Made by a program: the position numbers and the translations under genes
Origin: an uncultured Clostridia bacterium
GTDB lineage: Bacteria; Bacillota; Clostridia; Peptostreptococcales; Anaerovoracaceae
Length of the DNA: 24,031 nt
Assembly (NCBI GenBank): GCA_934256595.1
Contig: CAKQOW010000034.1
Span: 1-24,031, forward strand
Direction of reading: 5' to 3'
In this document: positions 1-8,311 of the stretch, piece by piece
Layout of the letters: every line of letters begins with the position of its first letter
Numbering within the stretch: position 1 is the first letter of the stretch
The notes under the pieces: generated by a model
Databases searched by the model: none
Told to the model about the DNA's origin: nothing
The model's input: only the letters and a program-made list of their open reading frames with translations

Positions 1-1110
1 CCGACAACTGAACAGAAAACCATGTTTGCAAAGACCTTCGGATGCTGCCGTAAGGTCTATAATCTTATGCTTAATGATAAGATTGAAAGCTACAAAACAA
101 CCGGCAGATTTGTATCCGTGACACCTGCCATGTATAAAAAGGAGTATCCATTTCTGAAGGAAGTAGACAGTCTTGCTCTTGCCAATGTGCAGTTAAATCT
201 GCAGGGCGCTTTCAGAAGCTGTTTCGACAAATCCCGCAAAAGGCAGAATGGATTTCCAAAATTCAAGTCTGCCAAACACAGCAGAAAAGCCTATACCACC
301 AATAATCAGAAGGGAACTGTTGCTATTATTGATAATGCAATAAAACTACCTAAAATAGGTAAGGTTAAAGCTGTAATTCATCGCAGGCCTGATGCTGACT
401 GGATTATTAAGTCTGCAACCGTATCTCAGGACAGCGATGGCAGATATTATGTATCTGTGCTTTTTGAATTTGCAAGAAATATTACGCCTGTTCCGATATC
501 TGATAATGCTGTCGGTCTTGATTATGCCTCTGACGGTCTGTATGTTGATGATAAAGGTAATACAGGTACCAACCATAAATATTATCGTGAAAGCCATAAA
601 AAACTTGCAAAGGAGCAGCGCAGGCTTTCCCGTATGAAAGGCTCTAAAAAAGGTGAGACTAAATCCAATAACTATATTAAGCAGCTCTGCAAAGTAAACA
701 AAATCCATAGGCATATATCAAATCAGAGGCTGGATAATCTGCATAAAATATCTGCTGAGATAGCCAATCAGTATGATGTTGTATGTGTTGAAAGTCTGGA
801 TATGAAAGCTATGTCCAATAAGGGCTTTGGTAACGGTAAAGCTACTATGGATAACGGATATGGATTATTTCTGAATATGCTGGAGTACAAACTTTCTGAC
901 AGAGGTAAATATCTTGTTAAAGTAGATAAATGGTTTCCGTCAAGTCAGATATGTCATTCCTGCGGGGTGCTTCACCCTGAAATGAAAAATCTCGCAAACC
1001 GTACAATGGTATGTGATTGTGGTCTGACAATCAGTCGTGACCAAAACGCAGCCATAAATATAAGGCGTGAAGGCTTGAGAATACTGAAATCCGGGTTTTC
1101 TGTAGCGTAA
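1..1110 (+). CDS. tnpB: RNA-guided endonuclease TnpB (OrfB), 5' end outside window
   Basis: TnpB is the transposon-encoded, omega-RNA-guided DNA nuclease ancestral to Cas12. The reading frame is open from base 1 (PTTEQKT precedes the first Met at 22) and reads like the N-terminal part of the family, so the true start lies a few codons upstream of the window. The RuvC-like nuclease residues all appear present: the Asp in VGLDYASDG (near base 520), the Glu in VCVESLDMKAM (near 790) and the Asp in SRDQNAAINIRR (near 1040). Between the last two sits a CxxC...CxC zinc finger (CHSCG at about 957, CDCG at about 1015). No frameshift or stop is seen. Length is normal for the family. It is followed by the structured element end. 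The alternative family IS607 also carries TnpB, and without tnpA the two cannot be separated. Confidence 0.93.
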   Translation, partial: PTTEQKTMFAKTFGCCRKVYNLMLNDKIESYKTTGRFVSVTPAMYKKEYPFLKEVDSLALANVQLNLQGAFRSCFDKSRKRQNGFPKFKSAKHSRKAYTTNNQKGTVAIIDNAIKLPKIGKVKAVIHRRPDADWIIKSATVSQDSDGRYYVSVLFEFARNITPVPISDNAVGLDYASDGLYVDDKGNTGTNHKYYRESHKKLAKEQRRLSRMKGSKKGETKSNNYIKQLCKVNKIHRHISNQRLDNLHKISAEIANQYDVVCVESLDMKAMSNKGFGNGKATMDNGYGLFLNMLEYKLSDRGKYLVKVDKWFPSSQICHSCGVLHPEMKNLANRTMVCDCGLTISRDQNAAINIRREGLRILKSGFSVA

Positions 1111-1257
1111 ATAATATATGGTAGGTCAGGAACTGTCCGAACCAAACGCCTGTGGACACTGCATCAGACCTGGCGATACCGTAAGGTATCAGCCGGGCAG
1201 TAGTGGTTGAAGCAGGAAGCTCCGACTTCTAAGCGAAGCGAAAGTCGGGGTAGTTCA
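1..1257 (+). mobile_element. Right part of an IS200/IS605-type transposon (left end outside window)
   Basis: The segment consists of a tnpB gene open at the window edge followed by about 145 bp of hairpin-rich noncoding DNA, the usual architecture of the right half of IS200/IS605-family elements. The right boundary is placed near 1257, just after the last hairpin (arms 1222-1228 and 1242-1248) and the GGGGTAGTTCA stretch. The exact base is inferred. No tnpA transposase or left end is visible, so whether the copy is autonomous is unknown. Chromosomal DNA leading to spoIIE begins right after it. Confidence 0.75.
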
Positions 1258-1277
1258 CCGGAATAGAAAGACTAAGG
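1112..1277 (+). ncRNA. Probable omega-RNA (reRNA) overlapping the transposon right end
   Basis: The region downstream of tnpB folds into strong hairpins. GATACC (1175-1180) and GGTATC (1185-1190) close a GTAA tetraloop. This stem continues outward through CCTGGC (1169-1174) and GCCGGG (1192-1197), with one U-G pair and one bulged A. A second stem pairs 1222-1228 with 1242-1248. In characterised TnpB systems the omega-RNA scaffold comes from this position and its guide is the 16-20 nt of flanking DNA just beyond the right end, here about 1258-1277. The 5' end of the RNA is not determinable and it may begin inside tnpB. Confidence 0.55.
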
Positions 1278-1298
1278 CAGATATAGCGTTTGTTTTTA

Positions 1299-1374
1299 AG
1301 TCGAAAATTGATGATAAAAATATATAATACCCTTTCATTTTATGACAAAATACAACAGGGACAGGCTGTATAAT
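1299..1374 (+). promoter_or_regulatory. Candidate spoIIE promoter region with a possible Spo0A box
   Basis: Two arrangements are possible. (a) ATGACA (1342-1347), a 21-nt spacer and TATAAT (1369-1374); unusually long spacers of this size are known for Spo0A-activated sigma-A promoters such as B. subtilis spoIIE. (b) A perfect TATAAT at 1323-1328 whose -35 position is overlapped by AGTCGAA (1299-1305), a 6/7 match to the Spo0A box TGTCGAA. Option (a) would give a leader of only about 16 nt, with the ribosome site AAAGGGG (1381-1387) at its very start. The sequence is AT-rich, so chance matches are likely. Confidence 0.35.
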
Positions 1375-1396
1375 CATAAAAAAGGGGTATTTTTTT

Positions 1397-3148
1397 ATGG
1401 AATATGTTAAATCGGAATATACTGCCGCAGAGAGTAAAAAGGGTACATACATTCTCAGAATAGCTGCGACGGCAGTAATAGTGTTCTTTATATGCAGGTA
1501 TACTGTAATCGGGGGATTTATGCCTGCAGCAGCGGCGCTTATGAGTATCGCCATAAGCGAAAACAGAATAAATTTCTATCTGCTTCCGGCAGCGGCCTTT
1601 TCCTTTGCCACAATGTATATGGCGGGAATTGATATATGGCCCGATGCGGCGGCCTGCCTTATATGCAGCATAATATTTATGATAATGTCTGGAATAAGGT
1701 TCACACTTTTTCAGAAAATGATTATCATATCTGCCGTAAGTGTTACATGCAGCCTTGCGTATTATTTGCTGTTTAATATCTTCTACAGAATAAATATATA
1801 TCACATCGGGGCAGACATTCTGGCCCTGTGCGCGCTGTGCATTTCATTTAAGAGCATATATGATGCAGGCAGAGGCAGAAAAATCTCCGGGGACATACTG
1901 AGAGCCTGCCTGATATGCGCGGCAGCCGTAATGTTTGCGGGCAGCCAGTGGGACACAGCGGCATTTGCAGGCTGCTACCTCATAATCATATACTGCGGAT
2001 ATACAGGAGGCATAAAAGAGGGGCTTGCAGCGGGAGGAATATGCGGAGCGGTTACTGTGCTCGGCGGCTTCGCCGGACTTTCGGCAATAGCTCTGTATGT
2101 GTTTGCAGGAGCAGTTTCGGGACTTGCAGCGGATAAAACCCGCCTTATAATTCCGGCGGTACTGCCTGCTTCAGTATACCTGTTCAGTATGGCGGCAGGA
2201 TATGACTTTCCCTATGCGGCCGTATACTCACCTGCGGCAGCATCTGTCATATTTGCGCTTATTCCAAAGAAAGCGATGACAGCTATAGGAAGAAAGCTTG
2301 ACGTGCTGTATGGCAAAAGAAGCACTGCAGGCAGAAGCGAGAGTCAGAACGCCTGCGCGATGCTTCAGAAAACAGCAGACAGATTCCGCCATATAAACAT
2401 AGACAAAAAAAGCACTCTGGCATACGGATTTCAGGGCGTGGCGGAGGTTATGGACAAAATGGCCGCAGAAATAAGATGCGATATGCCAAAGAGTCTTGAT
2501 ATGGGCAGAAGCTTTAAATACAGGACAGGCACCGCGGTATATTCTGCGGCAGGAGGAAGCTGCGGTGACTCAAACCGCATAAAATATCTCAGTGACGGCA
2601 GACTCCTGATAGTATTAAGCGACGGTATGGGCAAGGGCAAGCCTGCGTCAGAGGAAAGCAGTATGACCGCAGGCAGCATTGCAAACCTTATCGAAACCGG
2701 CTTCAGTCCCGAAACCGCCATAAAAATGATGAACAGCATAATATCGCAGAGAAAAGACAGATTTCCAACTGTGGATTTGTGTTTGCTTGAGAAAAAAGGC
2801 GTTGCAAGGATATACAAGATGGGGGCGGCCTCAACAGTTATAAAGCGCGGAGGCAAAGCATACGCTGTTCATATGTCGGCGCTTCCCCTTGGCATATCTT
2901 CAGGGATTGGCATAGAGTACAGCGGCATCAGACTGAAAGCAGGAGACCAGCTTATGATTATGTCAGACGGCATTGCCTGCGCCGACAGAGGCGATATGGA
3001 AATGAACTGGATAAGACAGGCTGCGCTGGAGATAAAATCAAAGGATCCGCAGACAGTATCAGACCTTATGATATCGAGGGCGACACAGAAATACGGCATA
3101 CACGAAAAGGACGATATGACGATAATATCGGTTATATGTGAAATATAG
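1397..3148 (+). CDS. spoIIE: Stage II sporulation protein E, short form (membrane PP2C-type serine phosphatase)
   Basis: SpoIIE dephosphorylates SpoIIAA to switch on sigma-F in the forespore and sits at the sporulation septum. The first roughly 290 residues are a series of hydrophobic membrane segments. A linker follows, then the PP2C domain from about residue 375 to the end. Metal-ligand motifs are visible: GDS at 390-392, SDGMGKG with D409, SDGI with D524, and DDMT at 572-575. At 583 residues it is clearly shorter than the Bacillus protein (more than 800), mainly through a reduced middle region. The start is supported by AAAGGGG nine bases upstream of the ATG. It is followed 49 bp later by tilS, as in many Firmicutes. 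The alternative is another SpoIIE-domain phosphatase, but fold, membrane domain and synteny favour SpoIIE. Confidence 0.9.
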   Translation: MEYVKSEYTAAESKKGTYILRIAATAVIVFFICRYTVIGGFMPAAAALMSIAISENRINFYLLPAAAFSFATMYMAGIDIWPDAAACLICSIIFMIMSGIRFTLFQKMIIISAVSVTCSLAYYLLFNIFYRINIYHIGADILALCALCISFKSIYDAGRGRKISGDILRACLICAAAVMFAGSQWDTAAFAGCYLIIIYCGYTGGIKEGLAAGGICGAVTVLGGFAGLSAIALYVFAGAVSGLAADKTRLIIPAVLPASVYLFSMAAGYDFPYAAVYSPAAASVIFALIPKKAMTAIGRKLDVLYGKRSTAGRSESQNACAMLQKTADRFRHINIDKKSTLAYGFQGVAEVMDKMAAEIRCDMPKSLDMGRSFKYRTGTAVYSAAGGSCGDSNRIKYLSDGRLLIVLSDGMGKGKPASEESSMTAGSIANLIETGFSPETAIKMMNSIISQRKDRFPTVDLCLLEKKGVARIYKMGAASTVIKRGGKAYAVHMSALPLGISSGIGIEYSGIRLKAGDQLMIMSDGIACADRGDMEMNWIRQAALEIKSKDPQTVSDLMISRATQKYGIHEKDDMTIISVICEI

Positions 3149-3179
3149 CCAAAACAATCTACATTTTTACGCGAAATCG

Positions 3180-3188
3180 TGATACAAT
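3180..3188 (+). promoter_or_regulatory. Extended -10 promoter element just upstream of tilS
   Basis: TGA followed by TACAAT (TG at 3180-3181, hexamer 3183-3188) is an extended -10 element. No good -35 lies at the expected distance. Transcription would start near 3195, two to three bases before the tilS ATG at 3198, giving a leaderless or nearly leaderless message. This agrees with the lack of any Shine-Dalgarno sequence before that ATG. Confidence 0.45.
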
Positions 3189-3197
3189 ACTGTTGTT

Positions 3198-4514
3198 ATG
3201 AAAACAGACGTATTAAAAACAGTAAAACAGACAATCAGACAGAACACACTTATACAAAAAGGCGACCATATTGTACTGGGGCTTTCGGGAGGCCCCGATT
3301 CAGTATGCCTTTTTTCTGTTCTGAGGAAGCTTTCGGAGGAGCTTGACATAACCCTTGAGGCGGTCCATATAAACCATAAATTCAGACCGGGCGCGGCTGA
3401 GCTTGACGCCCGATATGTGCAGAGCATATGCGATGAGGCGGGAATAATATGCCGCCAGTACGAGACAGACTGCATACAAAAGGCGGCAGACGAGGGGCTT
3501 ACCGTCGAGGAGGCAGGCAGGATTGCCAGATACGAGGCCTTTGACGATGTTGCAGGCAGATGTGGCGTACCTGTAAAAATCGCAGTTGCCCAGAATGCAG
3601 ACGACCAGTACGAAACCATGCTTTTCAGACTTATGAGAGGCACCGGACCCGACGGGCTTGCGGCAATTCAGTATGAGCGAAAAAGCGACAGAGGCTTTAG
3701 CATAATCAGACCTCTGCTTGATGTGGAAAAGAAAGATATACTTGAATACTGCAGGGAAGAGGGCCTTTCGCCTAGGATTGATTATACCAACGAGCAGACT
3801 AAATACACCAGAAACCGCATAAGACTTGAGCTGATACCGTATATAGAGAAGAACTTCAACAGCGGCTTCAGGAATTCGCTTTCAAGGCTCTCATCGGTAC
3901 TTAACGATGACAGAGACTATATGTGGCAGCAGACCTCGGAGGCAATGGAGCAGGTATGCAAAGACGGCAAAACGGATGTAAAGGCTCTTGCAGGCTTTCA
4001 CCGAAGTATCAGAACAAGAGTCATAATGAAGCTGGCAGAGGCGGCAGGTCTTACGGAAGATATTGCGATGACTCATATCAGAGCAATAGATGAACTGGTA
4101 TGCAAAAACAGTCCGTCGGGGAAAATAAATCTTCCTGCAGGCTTTGAAGCTGTTTTTGAATACGGCGCTTTAAGGATAACAAACGGCGGAGATGAGACCC
4201 GAGAGCATAATACGGAAGCAAGAAAGCTTACGGCGGTATTTGACACGGACGAGATAAAAAAGGCCCACCCGGGCGGTGAGATTGTAATAAGGACAAGGCA
4301 GCCGGGAGACTATATTCATATAGGAACAGGCAGCAAAAAAATACAGGATTTATTTGTAGACCTTAAAATTCCAAAGGACAGAAGGGACGATATACAGCTT
4401 GCGGCGGTGGATTCAGAGGTGCTGTGGGTGGCAGGCTACAGATACAGCAGCAGATACAAAGTGACCGCAGACACAAAAAACACCCAAAAGGTTGAAATAT
4501 TTGTTACGGCGTGA
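3198..4514 (+). CDS. tilS: tRNA(Ile)-lysidine synthase TilS
   Basis: TilS attaches lysine to C34 of the CAU-anticodon tRNA-Ile using ATP, changing decoding from AUG to AUA; it is normally essential. The PP-loop ATP-binding motif SGGPDS is at residues 30-35, followed by the N-type ATP-pyrophosphatase domain with the family motifs DDQ(Y)ETMLFRLMRGTG and RPLL. The C-terminal TilS domain is recognisable around RQPGDYIH and KKIQDLFVDLKIPKDRR. Length (438 residues) is slightly below the Bacillus protein. No ribosome binding site precedes the ATG, no upstream in-frame alternative start exists, and the N terminus aligns naturally with the family. It lies between spoIIE and ftsH as in many Firmicutes, but the hpt gene often found after it is missing. 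Confidence 0.96.
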   Translation: MKTDVLKTVKQTIRQNTLIQKGDHIVLGLSGGPDSVCLFSVLRKLSEELDITLEAVHINHKFRPGAAELDARYVQSICDEAGIICRQYETDCIQKAADEGLTVEEAGRIARYEAFDDVAGRCGVPVKIAVAQNADDQYETMLFRLMRGTGPDGLAAIQYERKSDRGFSIIRPLLDVEKKDILEYCREEGLSPRIDYTNEQTKYTRNRIRLELIPYIEKNFNSGFRNSLSRLSSVLNDDRDYMWQQTSEAMEQVCKDGKTDVKALAGFHRSIRTRVIMKLAEAAGLTEDIAMTHIRAIDELVCKNSPSGKINLPAGFEAVFEYGALRITNGGDETREHNTEARKLTAVFDTDEIKKAHPGGEIVIRTRQPGDYIHIGTGSKKIQDLFVDLKIPKDRRDDIQLAAVDSEVLWVAGYRYSSRYKVTADTKNTQKVEIFVTA

Positions 4515-4520
4515 TAAAAT
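4492..4520 (+). promoter_or_regulatory. Sigma-A-type promoter for ftsH, inside the tilS 3' end
   Basis: TTGAAA (4492-4497), a 17-nt spacer and TAAAAT (4515-4520), with TG at 4512-4513 forming an extended -10. It overlaps the tilS stop codon (4512-4514). A start near 4527 would leave a leader of about 40 nt containing the ribosome site at 4553-4560. A second TATAAT occurs at 4539-4544 without a good -35. Confidence 0.6.
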
Positions 4521-4567
4521 GTACAGATATGATTTGTTTATAATAACAAAATGGGAGGAAATCTGAT

Positions 4568-6628
4568 TTGAATAAATTTGCTAAAAACATAGGAGTATAT
4601 ATACTTATATTCGCATTAATCTTAGGTTTTGCATATTTTCTCAACTTTGACGGCAAGGACGAGGTCAAAAACATACCTCTTTCAAAGATGATAGAATATC
4701 TCGAAGCAGAGATAAACGGCACGGACAAGATAAACGAGATTAATATAGTGGGTACTGAAATCACAGCCACACTGACAGACGGCAGCAAGGTTTTCACAAC
4801 CTTTGACTCATCAGCCGAAATCAGTTATCTTGTGGAGAATTATGTGGGACCTCTTTCCAAAGAGGGAGCAATCAAATACAGCAGTCAGCCTAAAAAAGAA
4901 TCACTGGTGGCTTCACTGCTTCCAACCCTTATAATGATAGCAGCCCTGATATTCCTGTTCGTATTTATGATGAATCAGGGTGGAGGCGGAGGCAAGGCTA
5001 TGCAGTTTGGCAAGAGCCGCGCCAGATTACAGAAGAATTCAGATCTCAAAAAAGTCACTTTCAAGGACGTTGCAGGACTTGACGAGGAGAAAGAGGAACT
5101 TTCAGAGGTTGTTGACTTCCTCAGAAATCCAAGGAAGTACAAGGAACTGGGAGCAAGAATTCCAAAGGGTATACTTATGGTGGGCCCTCCGGGTACAGGT
5201 AAGACATATCTTTCAAAGGCGGCAGCAGGTGAGGCTGGAGTTCCGTTCTTTACAATAAGCGGTTCCGACTTTGTTGAAATGTTTGTCGGCGTAGGCGCTT
5301 CGAGAGTAAGAGACCTGTTTGATCAGGCCAAGAAAAACGCGCCTTGCATAGTATTCATAGACGAAATAGACGCGGTTGGCCGTAAGAGAGGCGCAGGCCT
5401 TGGCGGCGGCAACGACGAAAGAGAACAGACATTAAATCAGCTTCTGGTTGAGATGGACGGCTTTGCCGAAAACTCAGGAATAATAATCCTTGCGGCAACC
5501 AACAGACCTGACGTATTAGACCCAGCGCTGCTCAGACCGGGCAGATTTGACAGACAGGTTGTTATCGGCATACCTGATGTCAAGGGCAGAGAGGAAATCT
5601 TCAAGGTTCACTCCAAGAACAAACCGCTTGACAAGAGCGTTGATGCAGGCGTGCTTGCCAGAAGAACGCCGGGCTTTACACCTGCGGATATAGAGAACCT
5701 GCTTAACGAGGCGGCGCTTCTTGCAGCCAGAAGAAACGGCAGAACTATCCGTATGGAAGAAATAGAAGAAGCAATCACCAAGGTTATAGCAGGACCTGAA
5801 AAGAAGAGCAGAGTTATAAACGAAGAAGAGCGCAAACTGACAGCTTATCACGAGGCAGGCCATGCAGTAGTGGCAAGAAGCCTTCCAAAGACAGACCCTG
5901 TTCATCAGATTACAATAATTCCGAGAGGCAGAGCCGGAGGATTTACCATGACGCTGCCTAAGGAGGACAGATCCTACGGCACAAGACAGGGTATGAGAGA
6001 GCAGATACTTCATCTGTTGGGCGGCCGTGTTGCCGAAATGCTTACCCTTGATGACATCAGTACAGGCGCAAGCAACGATATCCAGAGAGCTACAGACATA
6101 GCCAGAGATATGATTACAAAATACGGCTTCAGCGAAAGACTGGGAACCGTAAACTACAGCGACTCCGAGGAAGTATTCTTAGGCAGAGACTTTACAAGCA
6201 GCAAGAAATACTCCGAGGAGGTGGCTGCGGAGATAGATGATGAAATCAGAAGAATGATAGGGGAATGCCTCGACGAAACAAAGGAAATCCTCAAAGCGCA
6301 TATGACAGAGCTTGAAAACGTTGCGCAGGCACTGCTTCTGGTTGAAACTCTTGACGGCGAGCAGTTTGAAAGACTGTTTACAGGTGAGGTAACACCTGAG
6401 GCCTTAGCTGACGAGCTTAACATAAAAAGACAGGAGCAGGAGATAAAAGACGAGGAAGAACAGGCAAGAGCCCTCAGGGAAGAAGAGGAGGACCTTGCAA
6501 GATATGATGGTGATTATCTGGCAGACGATGACGAAGAAAACACAGATACAGAAACGACAGATGAAAACCCTTTCAAATCCTATGATGAGATAGGAGAAGA
6601 GGAGGACGAAAATGAAGACAACCGTTAA
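4568..6628 (+). CDS. ftsH: ATP-dependent zinc metalloprotease FtsH (AAA+)
   Basis: FtsH is a membrane-anchored hexameric AAA+ protease that degrades misfolded membrane proteins and selected regulators. Visible in order: transmembrane helix 1 (about residues 8-25), an extracytoplasmic loop, helix 2 (about 115-135), Walker A GPPGTGKT (about 206-213), Walker B FIDEIDA, the second region of homology ATNRPDVLDPALLRPGRFDR, the zinc site HEAGH (428-432), and the third ligand region LDDISTGASNDI. The start codon is TTG, fixed by GGGAGGAA at 4553-4560, seven bases upstream; no nearby ATG in frame has a comparable site. At 686 residues it is longer than usual (about 640) because of a very acidic C-terminal tail from about residue 615. 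The tail-coding DNA overlaps the next gene by 17 bp and supplies its ribosome site. Confidence 0.98.
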   Translation: MNKFAKNIGVYILIFALILGFAYFLNFDGKDEVKNIPLSKMIEYLEAEINGTDKINEINIVGTEITATLTDGSKVFTTFDSSAEISYLVENYVGPLSKEGAIKYSSQPKKESLVASLLPTLIMIAALIFLFVFMMNQGGGGGKAMQFGKSRARLQKNSDLKKVTFKDVAGLDEEKEELSEVVDFLRNPRKYKELGARIPKGILMVGPPGTGKTYLSKAAAGEAGVPFFTISGSDFVEMFVGVGASRVRDLFDQAKKNAPCIVFIDEIDAVGRKRGAGLGGGNDEREQTLNQLLVEMDGFAENSGIIILAATNRPDVLDPALLRPGRFDRQVVIGIPDVKGREEIFKVHSKNKPLDKSVDAGVLARRTPGFTPADIENLLNEAALLAARRNGRTIRMEEIEEAITKVIAGPEKKSRVINEEERKLTAYHEAGHAVVARSLPKTDPVHQITIIPRGRAGGFTMTLPKEDRSYGTRQGMREQILHLLGGRVAEMLTLDDISTGASNDIQRATDIARDMITKYGFSERLGTVNYSDSEEVFLGRDFTSSKKYSEEVAAEIDDEIRRMIGECLDETKEILKAHMTELENVAQALLLVETLDGEQFERLFTGEVTPEALADELNIKRQEQEIKDEEEQARALREEEEDLARYDGDYLADDDEENTDTETTDENPFKSYDEIGEEEDENEDNR

Positions 6629-8180
6629 AGGCTGTATGCAGCTTGACATTTTCAAAGATGCCAGACTTGCGGCAGGAGAAAAAGGGTTAGGAAGAAAGAT
6701 AAGATACGCATCTGTTCTGGAGCCGTCTGAGCCTGAAGAAATCAGAGAGCTTGTAGACTGCGAGGACAGAATATTTGTTACAGGTTTCTTCGGCGCCAGA
6801 GATGACAGCGACAGACAGGCGGCGGTAATCAGGGAACTTGCAGACAAAAAGGCCGCAGGCCTTATAGTTCTGTATGTCGGCAAGATAGTTAAGAACATTG
6901 AGAGCAATGTCCTTGAGGCCGCAGACGAAGCAGAGCTTCCGCTCATAGTATTTACGGACAGCAGCGCGGAATACGGAACAGTATTAAATGCAATAGAAGA
7001 AAAAGTAATATACGGAGATAATTTCGATAACAGCCTTATAAGCAATACGATATTTCATCTCCTGGACTTTGACAAGCACGCAAACTTCCAGTCGGCCCTC
7101 AAAAAAGCCGCAATCAGCAACGGCTTTCAGATGGTGCTGTTAAACGAAAACTACGGACAGATACTTGCAGTAGAGACAAGACATCAGACAACAATAGATG
7201 AAGCTATCAGAGCCGCAAAGGAAAAACGCATAAGCGGCGGAGAGCACTCCACATTCTATACTATGGTGGGAGTAAACGGTGTTCTTACATACTGGGGACC
7301 GGTTATAATCTCCGGTGAGAAATACCTGATGTTCATAGTTGACAACGATGACCTCTACACTGCGGCAGAGATTACAAAGCTGGCAGAGATCATAGAGCTT
7401 GCAATGGGTATGTGGAAATACACACCTGAGAGAGATTCCAAATCGGAATTTATCAAGGCCATATGCAGAGGCAACAGCAGCCTTGCCAAGACAGTTGCAG
7501 AGGAGGCGGACATTGACACAGACAAAATCCTCAGCGTATTTATGGCAAAGGGCATCGAAAACCCGGAATGCGAGCGCACTATGGCGGCTTTCGAAAAGGA
7601 GAGAGAGCTGCGCATAATGAAATTAAACGACGAGGACGACTCCTACGGACTTGTGCTTGACACATCGTCAGATGCCGATGACCACAAGGTAAACGTACTG
7701 GCTCTGTATGACAAGCTCAAGGAAACAGAGGGAGTCAGGATATTCCACGTTACAGGCTTTGAGGATATAGACGGCGCCTGCGATGCCTACAAGCTTATCA
7801 CAGAAGCCAGAAGCCACGTGCAGTTTGTATTCCCTTTCAAGAGAGTGTTCTCAAAGTATGAGCTTACGCTTGTATGCAACTGCATCAACATACAGGTGCA
7901 GGGCGGCTTTGTCAAAAAAGCATATATGGAGCTTCTTGAGGTATTCAAGGGAGTCGGCGGCAACAAAGGCAGACAGCTTCTTGAAACTCTTGAAACCTTT
8001 GTTCTTGATGCGGGTATGAACAGCAGCAAGACCTCTGACTTTATGAGAATTCACCCGAATACCGTACAGTACAGACTAAAGAAGATAAACGAGCTTCTGG
8101 GCGCAGAGATAACAGGTAACCGTATAATACCGGGACTTACCATAGCTCTGGCGCTCAAGAGAATAGAAAGAGCGTTATAG
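6612..8180 (+). CDS. PucR/CdaR-type transcriptional regulator
   Basis: The N-terminal ~120 residues resemble the purine-catabolism regulator (PucR) N-terminal domain (MQLDIFKDARLAAG... through PLIVF). A central regulatory region follows, and the C terminus carries the PucR-type helix-turn-helix with the hallmark IHPNTVQYRLKKI near residue 480. These proteins are usually activators of metabolic genes responding to a small molecule; the ligand here is unknown. The ATG is preceded by GGAGG ending about six bases upstream, within the ftsH acidic-tail codons, so the gene is probably translated from the ftsH transcript. It stops just before a terminator-like hairpin and lies upstream of the decarboxylase operon, which makes that operon a candidate target (inference only). 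Confidence 0.85.
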   Translation: MKTTVKGCMQLDIFKDARLAAGEKGLGRKIRYASVLEPSEPEEIRELVDCEDRIFVTGFFGARDDSDRQAAVIRELADKKAAGLIVLYVGKIVKNIESNVLEAADEAELPLIVFTDSSAEYGTVLNAIEEKVIYGDNFDNSLISNTIFHLLDFDKHANFQSALKKAAISNGFQMVLLNENYGQILAVETRHQTTIDEAIRAAKEKRISGGEHSTFYTMVGVNGVLTYWGPVIISGEKYLMFIVDNDDLYTAAEITKLAEIIELAMGMWKYTPERDSKSEFIKAICRGNSSLAKTVAEEADIDTDKILSVFMAKGIENPECERTMAAFEKERELRIMKLNDEDDSYGLVLDTSSDADDHKVNVLALYDKLKETEGVRIFHVTGFEDIDGACDAYKLITEARSHVQFVFPFKRVFSKYELTLVCNCINIQVQGGFVKKAYMELLEVFKGVGGNKGRQLLETLETFVLDAGMNSSKTSDFMRIHPNTVQYRLKKINELLGAEITGNRIIPGLTIALALKRIERAL

Positions 8181-8190
8181 CAGAATAATA

Positions 8191-8253
8191 AAACGACATC
8201 TGAGGCTGTGCTTTAACTGTTAACAGAGCGCGCCGCGCAGTGTGTCGTTTTTT
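8191..8253 (+). terminator. Terminator-like long hairpin after the PucR-type gene
   Basis: AAACGACA (8191-8198) pairs perfectly with TGTCGTTT (8243-8250) and is followed by more T. The 44-nt loop is itself GC-rich and contains the palindrome CTGTTAACAG (8217-8226), so a more complex fold is possible. It begins ten bases after the stop codon at 8180. Confidence 0.6.
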
Positions 8254-8256
8254 GAT

Positions 8257-8299
8257 TGTATACAGGATAAAGTATTGAACTATAAGAATAATGTATACA
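8257..8299. promoter_or_regulatory. Two identical 8-bp palindromes, candidate operator pair
   Basis: TGTATACA occurs at 8257-8264 and 8292-8299, 35 bp apart, both perfectly self-complementary. They lie between the terminator and the candidate promoter of the decarboxylase operon. TTGTATACAA forms the core of the B. subtilis GntR operator, so a GntR-like or other dimeric regulator could bind. The neighbouring PucR-type protein is another candidate. Binding is inference. Confidence 0.4.
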
Positions 8300-8311
8300 C
8301 ACAGAAACAGG

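Noticed and set aside
1112..1260. Riboswitch or tRNA-like element
   Set aside because: The hairpins follow tnpB directly and fit a transposon right end/omega-RNA. No tRNA cloverleaf or known riboswitch core was found.
1340..1804. Minus-strand open frames opposite spoIIE
   Set aside because: They lie antisense to a well-supported gene, have no ribosome site, and the translations are Tyr/Cys/His-rich as expected for shadow frames.
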